In this document: in pieces, positions 12,340-20,571 of the stretch
Layout of the letters: each line of letters starts with the position of its first letter
How positions within the stretch are numbered: the stretch's first letter is position 1
NCBI GenBank assembly: GCA_020161775.1
Contig: JAIUOW010000001.1
Span: forward strand, 1 to 64,000
Source: Pseudomonadota bacterium
Lineage (GTDB): Bacteria; Pseudomonadota; Gammaproteobacteria; Burkholderiales; Burkholderiaceae_C
Reading direction: 5' to 3'
Length of the DNA: 64,000 bases
Position numbers and translations under genes: made by a program
Notes under the pieces: model-generated
The model's input: only the letters and a program-made list of their open reading frames with translations
Told to the model about the DNA's origin: nothing
The model's database searches: none

Positions 12340-13118
12340 TTGCGCCTGATGGAAGACCCGGCGTGATCCTGTACGAATACCCTTTTAACGAGCGAATCCG
12401 CACCTACCTGCGACTGGAGCACCTGTTCCAGGGGTTGGGCGAGCTGGTCAACCGGGATCAGGCGCTGGATCATCACTACGCGCTGGCCACCATTTTCGAA
12501 GTCATGGACGTCGCCGCGCGCGCCGACCTGAAATCCGACGTCATGAAGGACCTGGAAAAGCAAAAGCAGGTCCTCAACAGCTACCGGGGCAACCCGGCCA
12601 TCGCGGAGGGCGTGCTGGACGACGTCATCTCCCAGCTGGACCGGTGTTTTGCCGCGCTCAACAACCAGCCCGGCAAGGCCGGCCAGTCACTGACCGAGAA
12701 CGACTGGCTCATGAGCATCCGCAGCCGCGTGAGCATTCCCGGCGGCACCTGTGAATTTGATCTGCCAGCCTACTACGCCTGGCAGCACCGCAGCGCCGCA
12801 TCGCGCCGGGCAGACCTTGAGCGCTGGGCCGCCACGCTGGGCCCGCTGGCCGAGTCGATCCACCTTCTGCTCAAGCTGCTGCGTGATTCGGGTGCGCCGC
12901 AAAAGGTCATGGCAACGGGCGGCCAGTTGCAGCAGAACCTGCCCCAGGGCCGGACCTTCCAGTTGCTGCGCCTGCGCATCGACGGCGCCTTGGGCCTGAT
13001 TCCCGAAATCAGCGGCAACCGGCTCATGGTGTCGGTGCGCCTGATGCGTCACGAGGCCGACGACCGGCTGCACGCCAGCGCGGAAGATGCGGCATTCGAG
13101 CTGACGCTGTGCTCCTGA
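12336..13118 (+). CDS. zapD: Cell division protein ZapD
   Basis: Cross-links FtsZ filaments at the division ring. Family features include [22 protein letters not shown] at the N-terminus, the helical core and the C-terminal beta region. The ATG at 12336 overlaps the coaE stop (ATGA). A GTG at 12363 preceded by GGAAGA would give a product starting at the conserved block and is a credible alternative. Length 260 or 251 aa. Confidence 0.92.
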   Translation: MIAPDGRPGVILYEYPFNERIRTYLRLEHLFQGLGELVNRDQALDHHYALATIFEVMDVAARADLKSDVMKDLEKQKQVLNSYRGNPAIAEGVLDDVISQLDRCFAALNNQPGKAGQSLTENDWLMSIRSRVSIPGGTCEFDLPAYYAWQHRSAASRRADLERWAATLGPLAESIHLLLKLLRDSGAPQKVMATGGQLQQNLPQGRTFQLLRLRIDGALGLIPEISGNRLMVSVRLMRHEADDRLHASAEDAAFELTLCS

Positions 13119-13131
13119 AGGCCGTGCAACC

Positions 13132-13338
13132 ATGACCAGCATGGACGTGAAGCCGCGCATCGTGCCCTGCCCTGGTTGCGGCGGTGACAGCGTGTATGCG
13201 CCATCCAACCCGTTTCGTCCGTTCTGCTCGCAGCGATGCAAGAGCATGGATTTCGGCGCCTGGGCCAGCGAGAGCTTTCGCGTCCCCACGGACGCACCGC
13301 CTGACGAAGACCACTTCGGCGACCCGAAGCTGCAATAG
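13132..13338 (+). CDS. yacG: DNA gyrase inhibitor YacG
   Basis: A 68-aa zinc-ribbon protein with the four cysteines in CPGC and CSQRC and the following family motif [13 protein letters not shown]. coli YacG binds GyrB and inhibits gyrase. It is encoded next to zapD as in many proteobacteria and ends convergently 2 nt from the Nudix gene. Confidence 0.93.
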   Translation: MTSMDVKPRIVPCPGCGGDSVYAPSNPFRPFCSQRCKSMDFGAWASESFRVPTDAPPDEDHFGDPKLQ

Positions 13339-13340
13339 TT

Positions 13341-13808
13341 TCAGCAGCCCAGCGGCCCGCCAAACGCCCGCTCCTGCGCAAACCACTGCAGCACCGGTAC
13401 TGTTCCCGGCAGCACGGGGGCGACCTGCACGGGCAATTGCTGCCACGCAAACTGCTGGCCTTCATGCATGTGCAGTTCGCCGGTCCATTGGTGGACCTTG
13501 CAGAAGTTCAACCGCACGAGTGCATGCGGATAGTCCACGCGCTCGACCTTCCACGGCTCGGCGGGGCCAATCGTGATACCGATTTCTTCCTGCAGTTCGC
13601 GGCGCAACGCCTGCTCCACCGTCTCGCCCGCCTCCAGCTTGCCACCCGGAAATTCCCAGTAGCCTGCGTACACCTTGCCCGGGGGACGCGAGGTCAGCAA
13701 AAAACTGCCGTCGGGGCGGATGAGCACACCCACCGCCACGTCCACTTCCTTGCGGTCGATGCCGCCCTCGCGCGGGCGGTCGCCGTCGGCCACCAGCACG
13801 CTGCTCAC
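13341..13808 (-). CDS. mutT: MutT-like 8-oxo-dGTP diphosphatase (Nudix)
   Basis: Predicted to clear oxidised dGTP from the nucleotide pool. The motif order RPPGKVYAGYWEFPGGK followed by the rest of the Nudix box (EAGE...REL-x-EEIGI) is MutT-like. The start is taken as GTG 13808, whose GTGA overlaps the stop of the upstream ATPase, giving 155 aa. The frame stays open further upstream, but that part lies antiparallel to nothing conserved and overlaps the ATPase gene. Confidence 0.85.
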   Translation of the reverse strand: MSSVLVADGDRPREGGIDRKEVDVAVGVLIRPDGSFLLTSRPPGKVYAGYWEFPGGKLEAGETVEQALRRELQEEIGITIGPAEPWKVERVDYPHALVRLNFCKVHQWTGELHMHEGQQFAWQQLPVQVAPVLPGTVPVLQWFAQERAFGGPLGC

Positions 13809-14683
13809 GCCGGCGCCCCATGGCGCCCCGCGTAGTCGCGCGCGAACTGGTAGGCCACGCGGCCGCTGCGTGAACCACGCTCCAGCGCCCACACCAGCGC
13901 TTCCGGTCGTGCAGTCGCCACGGCCTGCGGCTGGACGCCAAAGGACGAGAGCCACTGCGCGACGATGGCCAGGTATTCGTCCTGGCTGAACGGATAGAAG
14001 CTGACCCACAGGCCGAAGCGCTCGGACAGCGAAATCTTTTCCTCCACCACCTCGCCCGGATGCACTTCGCCATCCTCGGTATGGGTGTAGGTAAGGTTTT
14101 CCTTCATGTACTCGGGCAGCAGGTGGCGGCGGTTGCTGGTGGCGTAGATCAGCACATTGGGCGTCGCAGCGGCTACCGAGCCGTCCAGGATGGACTTCAA
14201 CGCCTTGTAGCCTGGCTCGCCGTCCTCAAAGCTCAGGTCGTCGCAGAACACGATGAATTTTTCGGCGCGGCCGGACACCACATCCACGATATCCGGCAGG
14301 TCCACCAGGTCCGCCTTGTCCACCTCGATCAGGCGCAGCCCCTGCGCGGCGTACTCGTTCAGGCAGGCCTTGATCAGGGACGACTTGCCCGTGCCGCGTG
14401 CACCGGTCAGCAACACGTTGTTGGCCGGGTGCCCCTGCACGAACTGCAGCGTGTTGCGCTGGATCTTGTCCTTCTGGACGTCGATTTCCTTCAGGTCACC
14501 CAGCCTCATGGCCGCCACATGACGCACGGGCTCCAGCGCGCCATGCCCCGAGCTGCGTTTGCGGTACCGCCATGCAACGGTGGCACTCCAGTCGGGCGCC
14601 GTCAGCGGCTGCGGCAGGATGGATTCGATTCGCGAAAGCAGCTCGCCCGCGCGCTCGATCAACTGCTCAAATTTTTCATTCAT
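13805..14683 (-). CDS. AAA+ ATPase, DUF815 family
   Basis: A 292-aa single AAA+ domain protein with Walker A GARGTGKSS (about residue 97), Walker B-like FIVFCDDLSF and a sensor-like TSNRRHLLPEYM. It matches the DUF815 group of stand-alone ATPases of unknown target. It sits between argJ and mutT, 7 nt after the argJ stop codon region and overlapping mutT by 4 nt, so the three are probably one transcript. Confidence 0.85.
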   Translation of the reverse strand: MNEKFEQLIERAGELLSRIESILPQPLTAPDWSATVAWRYRKRSSGHGALEPVRHVAAMRLGDLKEIDVQKDKIQRNTLQFVQGHPANNVLLTGARGTGKSSLIKACLNEYAAQGLRLIEVDKADLVDLPDIVDVVSGRAEKFIVFCDDLSFEDGEPGYKALKSILDGSVAAATPNVLIYATSNRRHLLPEYMKENLTYTHTEDGEVHPGEVVEEKISLSERFGLWVSFYPFSQDEYLAIVAQWLSSFGVQPQAVATARPEALVWALERGSRSGRVAYQFARDYAGRHGAPA

Positions 14684-14690
14684 GACCGGC

Positions 14691-15920
14691 TCAACTCCTG
14701 TAGTCGGCGTTGATGGTCACGTACTCGTGGCTGAAGTCGCAGGTCCATACCGTATCAGTGGCATCCCCACGGCCCAGGCCCACATGCACCACGATCTCGC
14801 TTTGCTTCATCACACGCTGGCCGTCTTCTTCACGATAGGCCGGGTTGCGCCCGCCGTTGACCGCCACGTGCACATCGTCGAGGTACAGATCGATCTTCGT
14901 CTGGTCCAGGTCGTCAATACCGGCATAGCCGACCGCGGCCAGAATGCGCCCCAGATTCGGGTCGCTTGCGAAGAAGGCGGTCTTGACCAGCGGCGAATGG
15001 GCAATGGCGTAGGCCACCTTGCGGCACTCTTCGCCGGTCTTGCCGCCACTCACGCGGATTTCAATGAACTTGGTGGCGCCTTCGCCGTCGCGCACGATGG
15101 CTTGCGCCAGCTTGCGCGCCACGTCCAGCATGGCGGCCTTCAGGGCCTGGCCATCGGCACTGTCCAGCGCGGTCACGGGGCGTGCGCCCGATTGGCCGGT
15201 CGCAATGACCACGAACGAGTCGTTCGTGGAGGTGTCGCCATCCACTGTCACGCGGTTGAACGAACCCTCCGCCAGCTCGGTGGCCAGCTGCTGCATCAGC
15301 GCGGGCGCCACGGCGGCGTCGGTGGCCATGAAGCCCAGCATGGTGGCCATGTTGGGCCGGATCATGCCCGCCCCCTTGCTGATGCCGGTCACGGTCACCG
15401 TCTTGCCGCCCACTTCGGCCCGCACGCTGAACGCCTTGGCAATGGTGTCCGTGGTCATGATGCCTTCTGCCGCGCGCAGCCAGTGGCTGTCTGCCGCATC
15501 GGCTAGGGCGGCGGGCAAGCCGGCTTCAATGCGGTCGGCCGGCAACGGCTCCATGATGACGCCGGTGGAAAACGGCAGCACCTGCTGGGGTGAAATGTTC
15601 AGGTGTCGCGCCAGCGCAATGCAGGTGGAGCGCGCACGCACCAGGCCTTCATCGCCGGTGCCGGCGTTCGCATTGCCGGTGTTGATCACCATGGCACGTA
15701 TGCCCTGACCCGCCGCCAGGTGTTCACGGCACACCTGCACCGGCGCGGCGCAAAACCGGTTGCGGGTGAACACCCCTCCTACCGCCGCGCCCTCGTCGAT
15801 CAGCACGACCGTCAGGTCCTTGCGGTTGGCCTTGCGCACGCCCGCTTCCGTGACGCCGATGCGCACACCCGCTACGGGGTACAGGTGGGCGTTGTCAGGA
15901 GCTACCAGATTCACAGCCAT
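14691..15920 (-). CDS. argJ: Bifunctional ornithine acetyltransferase / N-acetylglutamate synthase
   Basis: Moves the acetyl group from N-acetylornithine to glutamate and can also use acetyl-CoA. A 409-aa precursor that cleaves itself at the conserved NMATML motif (between Ala and Thr), leaving Thr as nucleophile. Other motifs seen are NTGNANA and KGAGM(I/M)xPNMATML. Likely first gene of the argJ-ATPase-mutT unit; upstream lies an intergenic foldback repeat. Confidence 0.96.
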   Translation of the reverse strand: MAVNLVAPDNAHLYPVAGVRIGVTEAGVRKANRKDLTVVLIDEGAAVGGVFTRNRFCAAPVQVCREHLAAGQGIRAMVINTGNANAGTGDEGLVRARSTCIALARHLNISPQQVLPFSTGVIMEPLPADRIEAGLPAALADAADSHWLRAAEGIMTTDTIAKAFSVRAEVGGKTVTVTGISKGAGMIRPNMATMLGFMATDAAVAPALMQQLATELAEGSFNRVTVDGDTSTNDSFVVIATGQSGARPVTALDSADGQALKAAMLDVARKLAQAIVRDGEGATKFIEIRVSGGKTGEECRKVAYAIAHSPLVKTAFFASDPNLGRILAAVGYAGIDDLDQTKIDLYLDDVHVAVNGGRNPAYREEDGQRVMKQSEIVVHVGLGRGDATDTVWTCDFSHEYVTINADYRS

Positions 15921-15953
15921 GTTCTTGCCTTAAATTGAGATGACTTTACAAGG

Positions 15954-16031
15954 GCCGCCGCGGAACCGGCTTTGCCGGGCCGCAGGCGGCGCCCCCTTGA
16001 GGGGGAAGCGCCGAAGGCGCCTCGGGGGTGG
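15954..16031. repeat. GC-rich multi-hairpin intergenic repeat
   Basis: Three adjacent foldbacks fill the gap between argJ and the rhodanese gene. The first is a stem of GCCGCCGCGG against CCGCAGGCGGC that carries an inner CCGGC-TTT-GCCGG hairpin. The second is CCCCC-TTGA-GGGGG (15992-16005). The third is GCGC-CGAAG-GCGC followed by CTCGGGGG. It has the look of a dispersed intergenic palindromic element. It also lies downstream of the rhodanese gene and could terminate or stabilise its transcript. Confidence 0.6.
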
Positions 16032-16034
16032 ATG

Positions 16035-16463
16035 TTAGCTTTGCCGCCAGGGCAGGCCGCGCATGCGCCAGCCCCCTTTGCGGCCCCGGTGGCCCTGCTC
16101 GTCGGCGTCGCCTTCAAAGCCTTCGAGGATGTTGTAGGCCTCGATCCCCAGCTCGGTCGCCCGCTTGGCCGCCGCGATGGAACGCACGCCACTGCGACAC
16201 AGCAGCACGGCGCGCTGACCGGGGGCAACGGCAGCCTTGAGGCCTTCGTCAAAGCCGGGGTTCATCGCCATGCCTGGCCACTGCTTCCAGGCCAGCGCCA
16301 CGGCGCCAGGCACGTGCCCGACCCATTCACGTTCGGCGTCGCTGCGCACATCGATCAGCACAGCCTCACCGGCTTGCCACCACTGGTGCGCGAGTTGGGG
16401 CGTGATGTCGCCAGCATAGCCCTGCGCAGGCTTTGGATCAGGTTGGGTCATGTCGGCATCCAT
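16035..16463 (-). CDS. Rhodanese-like domain protein
   Basis: A 142-aa single rhodanese domain with LIDVRSDAEREWVGHVPGA and the active-site loop LLCRSGVRS containing the catalytic Cys. Such proteins transfer sulfane sulfur, but the substrate cannot be told. Start chosen at ATG 16463; the next ATG at 16451 is equally possible and neither has a good ribosome-binding site. It stands alone upstream of argJ. Confidence 0.85.
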   Translation of the reverse strand: MDADMTQPDPKPAQGYAGDITPQLAHQWWQAGEAVLIDVRSDAEREWVGHVPGAVALAWKQWPGMAMNPGFDEGLKAAVAPGQRAVLLCRSGVRSIAAAKRATELGIEAYNILEGFEGDADEQGHRGRKGGWRMRGLPWRQS

Positions 16464-16635
16464 TTTGCCAGCGTCCCGCGACGCACGGGCGAGCCCGCCG
16501 GCATACGGAAGTTCCAAGCTGCGGCAAGCCGCCCGCGCATTGCCCCCACGCTCCGTATAAACCCTCTTTGCCCGGACAGACCCGCAAGCCCAAGATAGCT
16601 TGCTAACAATCATTCTCAACCTCAGGAGACAAGCC

Positions 16636-17754
16636 ATGACAGATCCCAAGACCCCTCGCCGCCGCAGCCTTCTCAAGGGTGCCGCCGTTGCCGCTGGCGC
16701 CATGTCCGCGCCGATGGTGATGGCGCAGACCCCTGCGGCCTCGTTCCGCTTCCAGAGCACCTGGCCGGCCAAGGACATCTTCCATGAGTACGCCAACGAC
16801 TTCGCCAAGAAGGTGAACGACATGGCTGGCGGCAAGCTCAAGATCGAGGTGCTGCCCGCCGGCGCGGTGGTGCCCGCGTTCCAGCTGCTGGATGCCGTGA
16901 ACAAGGGCACGCTGGACGGCGGCCATGGCGTGGTGGCCTACCACTACGGCAAGCAGTCCGCCCTGGCCCTGTGGGGTTCGGGCCCGGCCTTCGGCATGGA
17001 CCCCAACATGGTCCTGTCCTGGCACAACTACGGCGGTGGTAAAGCCCTGCTGGACGAGATCTACAAATCCATCAACATGGACGTGGTGTCTTACCTCTAC
17101 GGCCCCATGCCCACGCAACCGCTGGGCTGGTTCAAGAAGCCGGTGTCCAACGTCGCGCAAATGAAGGGCCTGAAGTTCCGCACAGTGGGCCTGGCCGTGG
17201 ACGTGTTTACCGAACTGGGCGCCGCGGTCAACCCGCTGCCCGGCGGCGAGATCGTGCCCGCGCTGGACCGCGGCCTGATTGACGCGGCCGAGTTCAACAA
17301 CGCATCGTCCGACCGCGTGCTGGGCTTCGCCGACGTGGCCAAGAACTGCATGCTGCAAAGCTTCCACCAAAGCGGCGAGCAGTTTGAAATCCTGTTCAAC
17401 AAGGGCAAGTACAACGCCCTGCCGGCGGAGCTCAAGGCCATCATCGACTACGGCGTGCAGGCCGCGTCGGCCGACATGAGCTGGAAGGCGATCGACCGCA
17501 ACTCGAAGGACTACATCGAGCTCAAGACCAAGGACAAGGTCAACTTCTACAAGACGCCCGACTCCATTCTGAGGGCCCAGCTGGACGCCTGGGACAAAGT
17601 CATTGCCAAGAAGGCCGGCGAGAACCCGCTGTTCAAGAAGGTGCTGGATTCGCAGAAGGAATTCGCCGCACGCGCGGGCCAGTGGCAGAACGACTACATG
17701 GTGGACTTCAAGATGGCGTACAACCGCTATTTCGGCAAGGGCAAGAAGGCCTGA
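16636..17754 (+). CDS. TRAP transporter periplasmic solute receptor (DctP family)
   Basis: Captures a carboxylate in the periplasm for the DctQM permease. It has a twin-arginine-type leader (RRRSLLKGAAVAAGAM, processing expected after VMAQ region), then the TRAP receptor fold with KFRTVGL holding the conserved Arg that binds the substrate carboxylate and PGGEIVPALDRGLIDAAEF. Start ATG 16636 is preceded by AGGAGA. 372 aa. The sequence resembles the 2-oxoacid/aromatic-acid branch (TakP/FcbT-like), but the ligand is unknown. Confidence 0.92.
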   Translation: MTDPKTPRRRSLLKGAAVAAGAMSAPMVMAQTPAASFRFQSTWPAKDIFHEYANDFAKKVNDMAGGKLKIEVLPAGAVVPAFQLLDAVNKGTLDGGHGVVAYHYGKQSALALWGSGPAFGMDPNMVLSWHNYGGGKALLDEIYKSINMDVVSYLYGPMPTQPLGWFKKPVSNVAQMKGLKFRTVGLAVDVFTELGAAVNPLPGGEIVPALDRGLIDAAEFNNASSDRVLGFADVAKNCMLQSFHQSGEQFEILFNKGKYNALPAELKAIIDYGVQAASADMSWKAIDRNSKDYIELKTKDKVNFYKTPDSILRAQLDAWDKVIAKKAGENPLFKKVLDSQKEFAARAGQWQNDYMVDFKMAYNRYFGKGKKA

Positions 17755-17771
17755 GCGGCAGCTCGCCAACC

Positions 17772-17803
17772 GGGGGCGGCTGCACGAAGGGCCGCCCCTT
17801 TTT
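17772..17803 (+). terminator. Terminator-like hairpin between dctP and dctQ
   Basis: GGGGCGGC and GCCGCCCC enclose a short loop and are followed by TTTTT. Its place between receptor and permease genes suggests partial termination, giving more receptor than permease. Confidence 0.75.
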
Positions 17804-17824
17804 CATGTCTGGAGACACAACAAA

Positions 17825-18445
17825 ATGCAAAAACTACTGCTGGGCGTCGACAGGCTATCCACGTGGCTGGGGCAGCTCTTCGCCTGGGCCATTGTGCTGC
17901 TGACGCTGTCGATTTCGTGGGAAGTGTTTTCACGCTACGTACTGGGCAAGCCACACGCGTGGATGCTGGACGTGCAGATCATGCTGTACGGCGTGCTGTT
18001 CATGATGGCGGGCGCCTACACGCTGTCCAAGAACGGGCATGTGCGTGGCGATGTGCTGTACGGCTTTTTCCGTCCGCGCACCCAGGCCTCGCTGGACCTG
18101 GCGCTGTACCTGCTCTTTTTCCTGCCCGGGGTCATCGCCATGACCTGGGCGGGCTGGTCATTCTTTACCGAGTCGCTGGCCATCCGCGAGCAGACCTTCA
18201 ACGCTGACCCGATCCCCGTGTATCCCTTCAAGTTCTTCATTCCACTGGCTGGCGCCATCCTGTTGCTGCAGGGCCTGGTGGAAATTGCCCGGTGCGTCAT
18301 CTGCATCCGCCAGGGCGAATGGCCGTCGCGCGGCCAGGACGTCGAGGAAGTGGACGTTGACAAGCTCAAGGCCATGGTCAACGTGAAGGACGAAGACATC
18401 CAGGCGCTGGACAAGTTCGTGACGCGCGAAGGAGCCGCACGATGA
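17825..18445 (+). CDS. TRAP transporter small permease subunit (DctQ family)
   Basis: A 206-aa inner-membrane protein with four hydrophobic spans and the DctQ features SWEVFSRYVLGKPHAWMLDV and KNGHVRGDVL. A charged C-terminal tail (VEEVDVDKLKAM...) of about 45 residues extends past the last span. GGAG lies a few bases upstream of ATG 17825. It overlaps dctM by 4 nt (ATGA). Confidence 0.92.
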   Translation: MQKLLLGVDRLSTWLGQLFAWAIVLLTLSISWEVFSRYVLGKPHAWMLDVQIMLYGVLFMMAGAYTLSKNGHVRGDVLYGFFRPRTQASLDLALYLLFFLPGVIAMTWAGWSFFTESLAIREQTFNADPIPVYPFKFFIPLAGAILLLQGLVEIARCVICIRQGEWPSRGQDVEEVDVDKLKAMVNVKDEDIQALDKFVTREGAAR

Positions 18446-20442
18446 AAATCCGCAAGGAACTCTGGTTCGGCTTTTCGCTGATGGCGCTGATCGTGCTGGC
18501 GGCGCTGTACATGCTGGTAAGCGTGCCGCGCATCGAATCCGGCCATATCGGGCTGCTGATGCTCTCGCTCGTGGTCGTGGCCATCATGCTGGGCTTTCCC
18601 ACGGCGTTCACGCTCATGGGCATGGGCATGATCTTCACCTGGCTGGCCTACAACCGCGACATCACCAAGACACTGGACCTGATGGTGCAGTCGGCCTTCA
18701 AGGTCATGGGCAACGACGTGCTCATTTCCATCCCGCTGTTCGTTTTCATGGGCTACCTGGTCGAACGCGCCAACCTGATCGAAAAGCTGTTTCGCAGCCT
18801 GCACCTGGCACTGGTTCGCCTGCCCGGCGCGCTGGCGGTGGCCACGCTGGTGACCTGCGCCGTGTTTGCCACCGCCACCGGCATCGTGGGCGCGGTGGTC
18901 ACGCTGATGGGGCTGCTGGCGCTGCCCGCCATGCTGCGCGCGGGCTACAGCGTGCAGCTGTCCGCAGGCGCCATCACGGCCGGTGGCTGCCTGGGCATCC
19001 TGATCCCGCCGTCGGTGCTGCTGATCGTCTACGGCGCAACCGCCGGGGTGTCGGTTGTGCAGCTCTACGCGGGCGCGTTCTTTCCGGGCCTGATGCTGGC
19101 GGGCCTGTACATCCTGTACGTCATCCTTGTGGCCAAGCTCAAGCCGTCCATGGCACCACCGCTGTCCATGGCGGAACGCTTCGTGCCGCTGCCGCCCCTT
19201 ACGGAAAAGATCGCCACGTCGCACGCCACGCGTGCCCTGCCCGGCCTGCTGATGGCCCTGAAAGGCAGCCGCAACCAGGATGTGCCCACCGGCTACATCC
19301 TGCGCCAGCTGTTCATTGTGCTGCTGCCGGCATTGCTGTTTGTGTTCGTCGCGCTGTGGAGCTATCGCAGTGTCACCACGGTCGCCATCGAAGAAGTGTC
19401 CACCATGGCGCGCATCGGCGACACCGCATCGGCCGCCAGCACGCCGCAGGAGGGCGGCCTGGCCGAGCCACCGTCAGACGACGGCGTCAAGGAGCCACCG
19501 GGCGCGGGCGGGGTGCAGGAGCCTCCCGGGGCCGATGGCGTGAAGGAGCCACCCGGCGCCGACGCGGTCAAGGAGCCGCCGGGCAGCGACGGCGTGAAGG
19601 AGCCCCCGGCCAGTGACGGCGTGCGCGAGCCGCCCGGCGCGGCGCCGGCAAGCACGCAGGCCGGTGCGGCCTCGGCCCAGACCGTGCCGGCACCCAAAGG
19701 CTACTGGATCGGCGTGGCGGCGGGTGGTGCCGCGCTGGCACTGTTCTATGCCCTGCTGAGCTTCACCCGGCTGGAAGTGTTCAAGATGCTGCTGACCAGC
19801 TTCTTCCCGCTGCTGATCCTCATCATGGCGGTGCTGGGCTCCATCGTGATGGGCCTGGCCACGCCCACCGAGGCAGCGGCCGTGGGCGCGCTGGGTGGCT
19901 TCCTCCTGGCGGTGGCGTACCGGCAGCTGACCTTCTCGGTCGTGAAAGAAAGCGTGTTCCTGACCGCCAAGACATCGGCCATGGTGTGCTGGCTGTTCGT
20001 GGGCTCGGCCATTTTCTCGGCCGCTTTCGCGCTGCTTGGCGGCCAGGAGCTGGTGGAACGCTGGGTGCTGTCGATGAACCTGACCAAGACCCAGTTCCTG
20101 GTGCTGTCGCAGGTGATCATCTTTGTGCTGGGCTGGCCACTGGAATGGACCGAGATCATCGTGATCTTCATGCCGATCTTCATTCCGCTGCTGGACAACT
20201 TTGGCGTGGACCCGCTGTTCTTTGGCCTGCTGGTGGCGCTGAACCTGCAAACCGCCTTCCTGAGCCCGCCAGTGGCCATGGCGGCGTTTTACCTTAAAGG
20301 CGTGAGCCCGCCGCACGTCAGCCTGAACCAGATATTCCTGGGCATGCTGCCGTTCATGGGCATACAGATCATCGCCATCATCCTGCTGTACCAGTTCCCG
20401 GCCATTGGCCTGTGGCTGCCGCAGTTGCTGTACAGCCGCTGA
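18442..20442 (+). CDS. TRAP transporter large permease subunit (DctM family) with repeat insertion
   Basis: The ion-coupled translocation subunit of the TRAP transporter. The N-terminal part (to about residue 235) and the C-terminal part (from about residue 445) carry the DctM membrane repeats, including GCLGILIPPSVLLIVYG and MGLATPTEAAAVGALGGF. Between them lies an inserted block: an extra hydrophobic span (about residues 290-312), a Pro/Glu/Gly repeat (342-404) and another span. At 666 aa it is far longer than the usual ~430. The reading frame is intact, so it is an insertion rather than a fusion error. Confidence 0.92.
   Translation: MKIRKELWFGFSLMALIVLAALYMLVSVPRIESGHIGLLMLSLVVVAIMLGFPTAFTLMGMGMIFTWLAYNRDITKTLDLMVQSAFKVMGNDVLISIPLFVFMGYLVERANLIEKLFRSLHLALVRLPGALAVATLVTCAVFATATGIVGAVVTLMGLLALPAMLRAGYSVQLSAGAITAGGCLGILIPPSVLLIVYGATAGVSVVQLYAGAFFPGLMLAGLYILYVILVAKLKPSMAPPLSMAERFVPLPPLTEKIATSHATRALPGLLMALKGSRNQDVPTGYILRQLFIVLLPALLFVFVALWSYRSVTTVAIEEVSTMARIGDTASAASTPQEGGLAEPPSDDGVKEPPGAGGVQEPPGADGVKEPPGADAVKEPPGSDGVKEPPASDGVREPPGAAPASTQAGAASAQTVPAPKGYWIGVAAGGAALALFYALLSFTRLEVFKMLLTSFFPLLILIMAVLGSIVMGLATPTEAAAVGALGGFLLAVAYRQLTFSVVKESVFLTAKTSAMVCWLFVGSAIFSAAFALLGGQELVERWVLSMNLTKTQFLVLSQVIIFVLGWPLEWTEIIVIFMPIFIPLLDNFGVDPLFFGLLVALNLQTAFLSPPVAMAAFYLKGVSPPHVSLNQIFLGMLPFMGIQIIAIILLYQFPAIGLWLPQLLYSR
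19465..19653 (+). repeat. Seven 27-bp in-frame repeats inside dctM
   Basis: Seven consecutive 9-residue units, each starting EPP (EPPSDDGVK, EPPGAGGVQ, EPPGADGVK, EPPGADAVK, EPPGSDGVK, EPPASDGVR, EPPGAAPAS). DNA period is 27 bp with mostly synonymous or conservative drift between copies. The block lies between hydrophobic segments, so it forms a soluble linker on one side of the membrane. Confidence 0.9.
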
Positions 20443-20461
20443 CCCGGCGCGTGAAGCCAAA

Positions 20462-20485
20462 GGGGCGCCTGGTGCGCCCCTTTTT
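20462..20485 (+). terminator. Intrinsic terminator of the TRAP operon
   Basis: GGGGCGC and GCGCCCC enclose CTGGT and are followed by TTTTT, 20 nt after the dctM stop. Confidence 0.9.
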
Positions 20486-20520
20486 ATTTGACCACGAAGG
20501 CGTTAACATCAGCGTTTGAA

Positions 20521-20542
20521 TTGACGTTTACGTAAACGTCAA
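20521..20542. promoter_or_regulatory. Perfect 22-bp palindrome upstream of icmF (candidate operator)
   Basis: TTGACGTTTAC is followed immediately by its exact reverse complement GTAAACGTCAA, 30 bp before the icmF start codon. A perfect dyad of this length so near a start is most simply an operator for a dimeric regulator. Sites of the ACGTnnACGT type are associated with LiuR (MerR family) control of branched-chain amino acid and acyl-CoA genes in proteobacteria; the assignment to LiuR is from memory and unproven here. Confidence 0.7.
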
Positions 20543-20571
20543 CAAAACGCACTGTCCCCGGAGACACCAAC

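Noticed and set aside
19465-19653. Regular 27-bp repeats considered as a CRISPR-like array
   Set aside because: There are no spacers: the units are contiguous, in frame and encode a peptide repeat inside dctM.
20486-20571. Cobalamin riboswitch upstream of the B12-dependent icmF
   Set aside because: Only 86 nt lie between the dctM terminator and icmF, with no B12-box-like sequence; the region is explained by the 22-bp palindrome.
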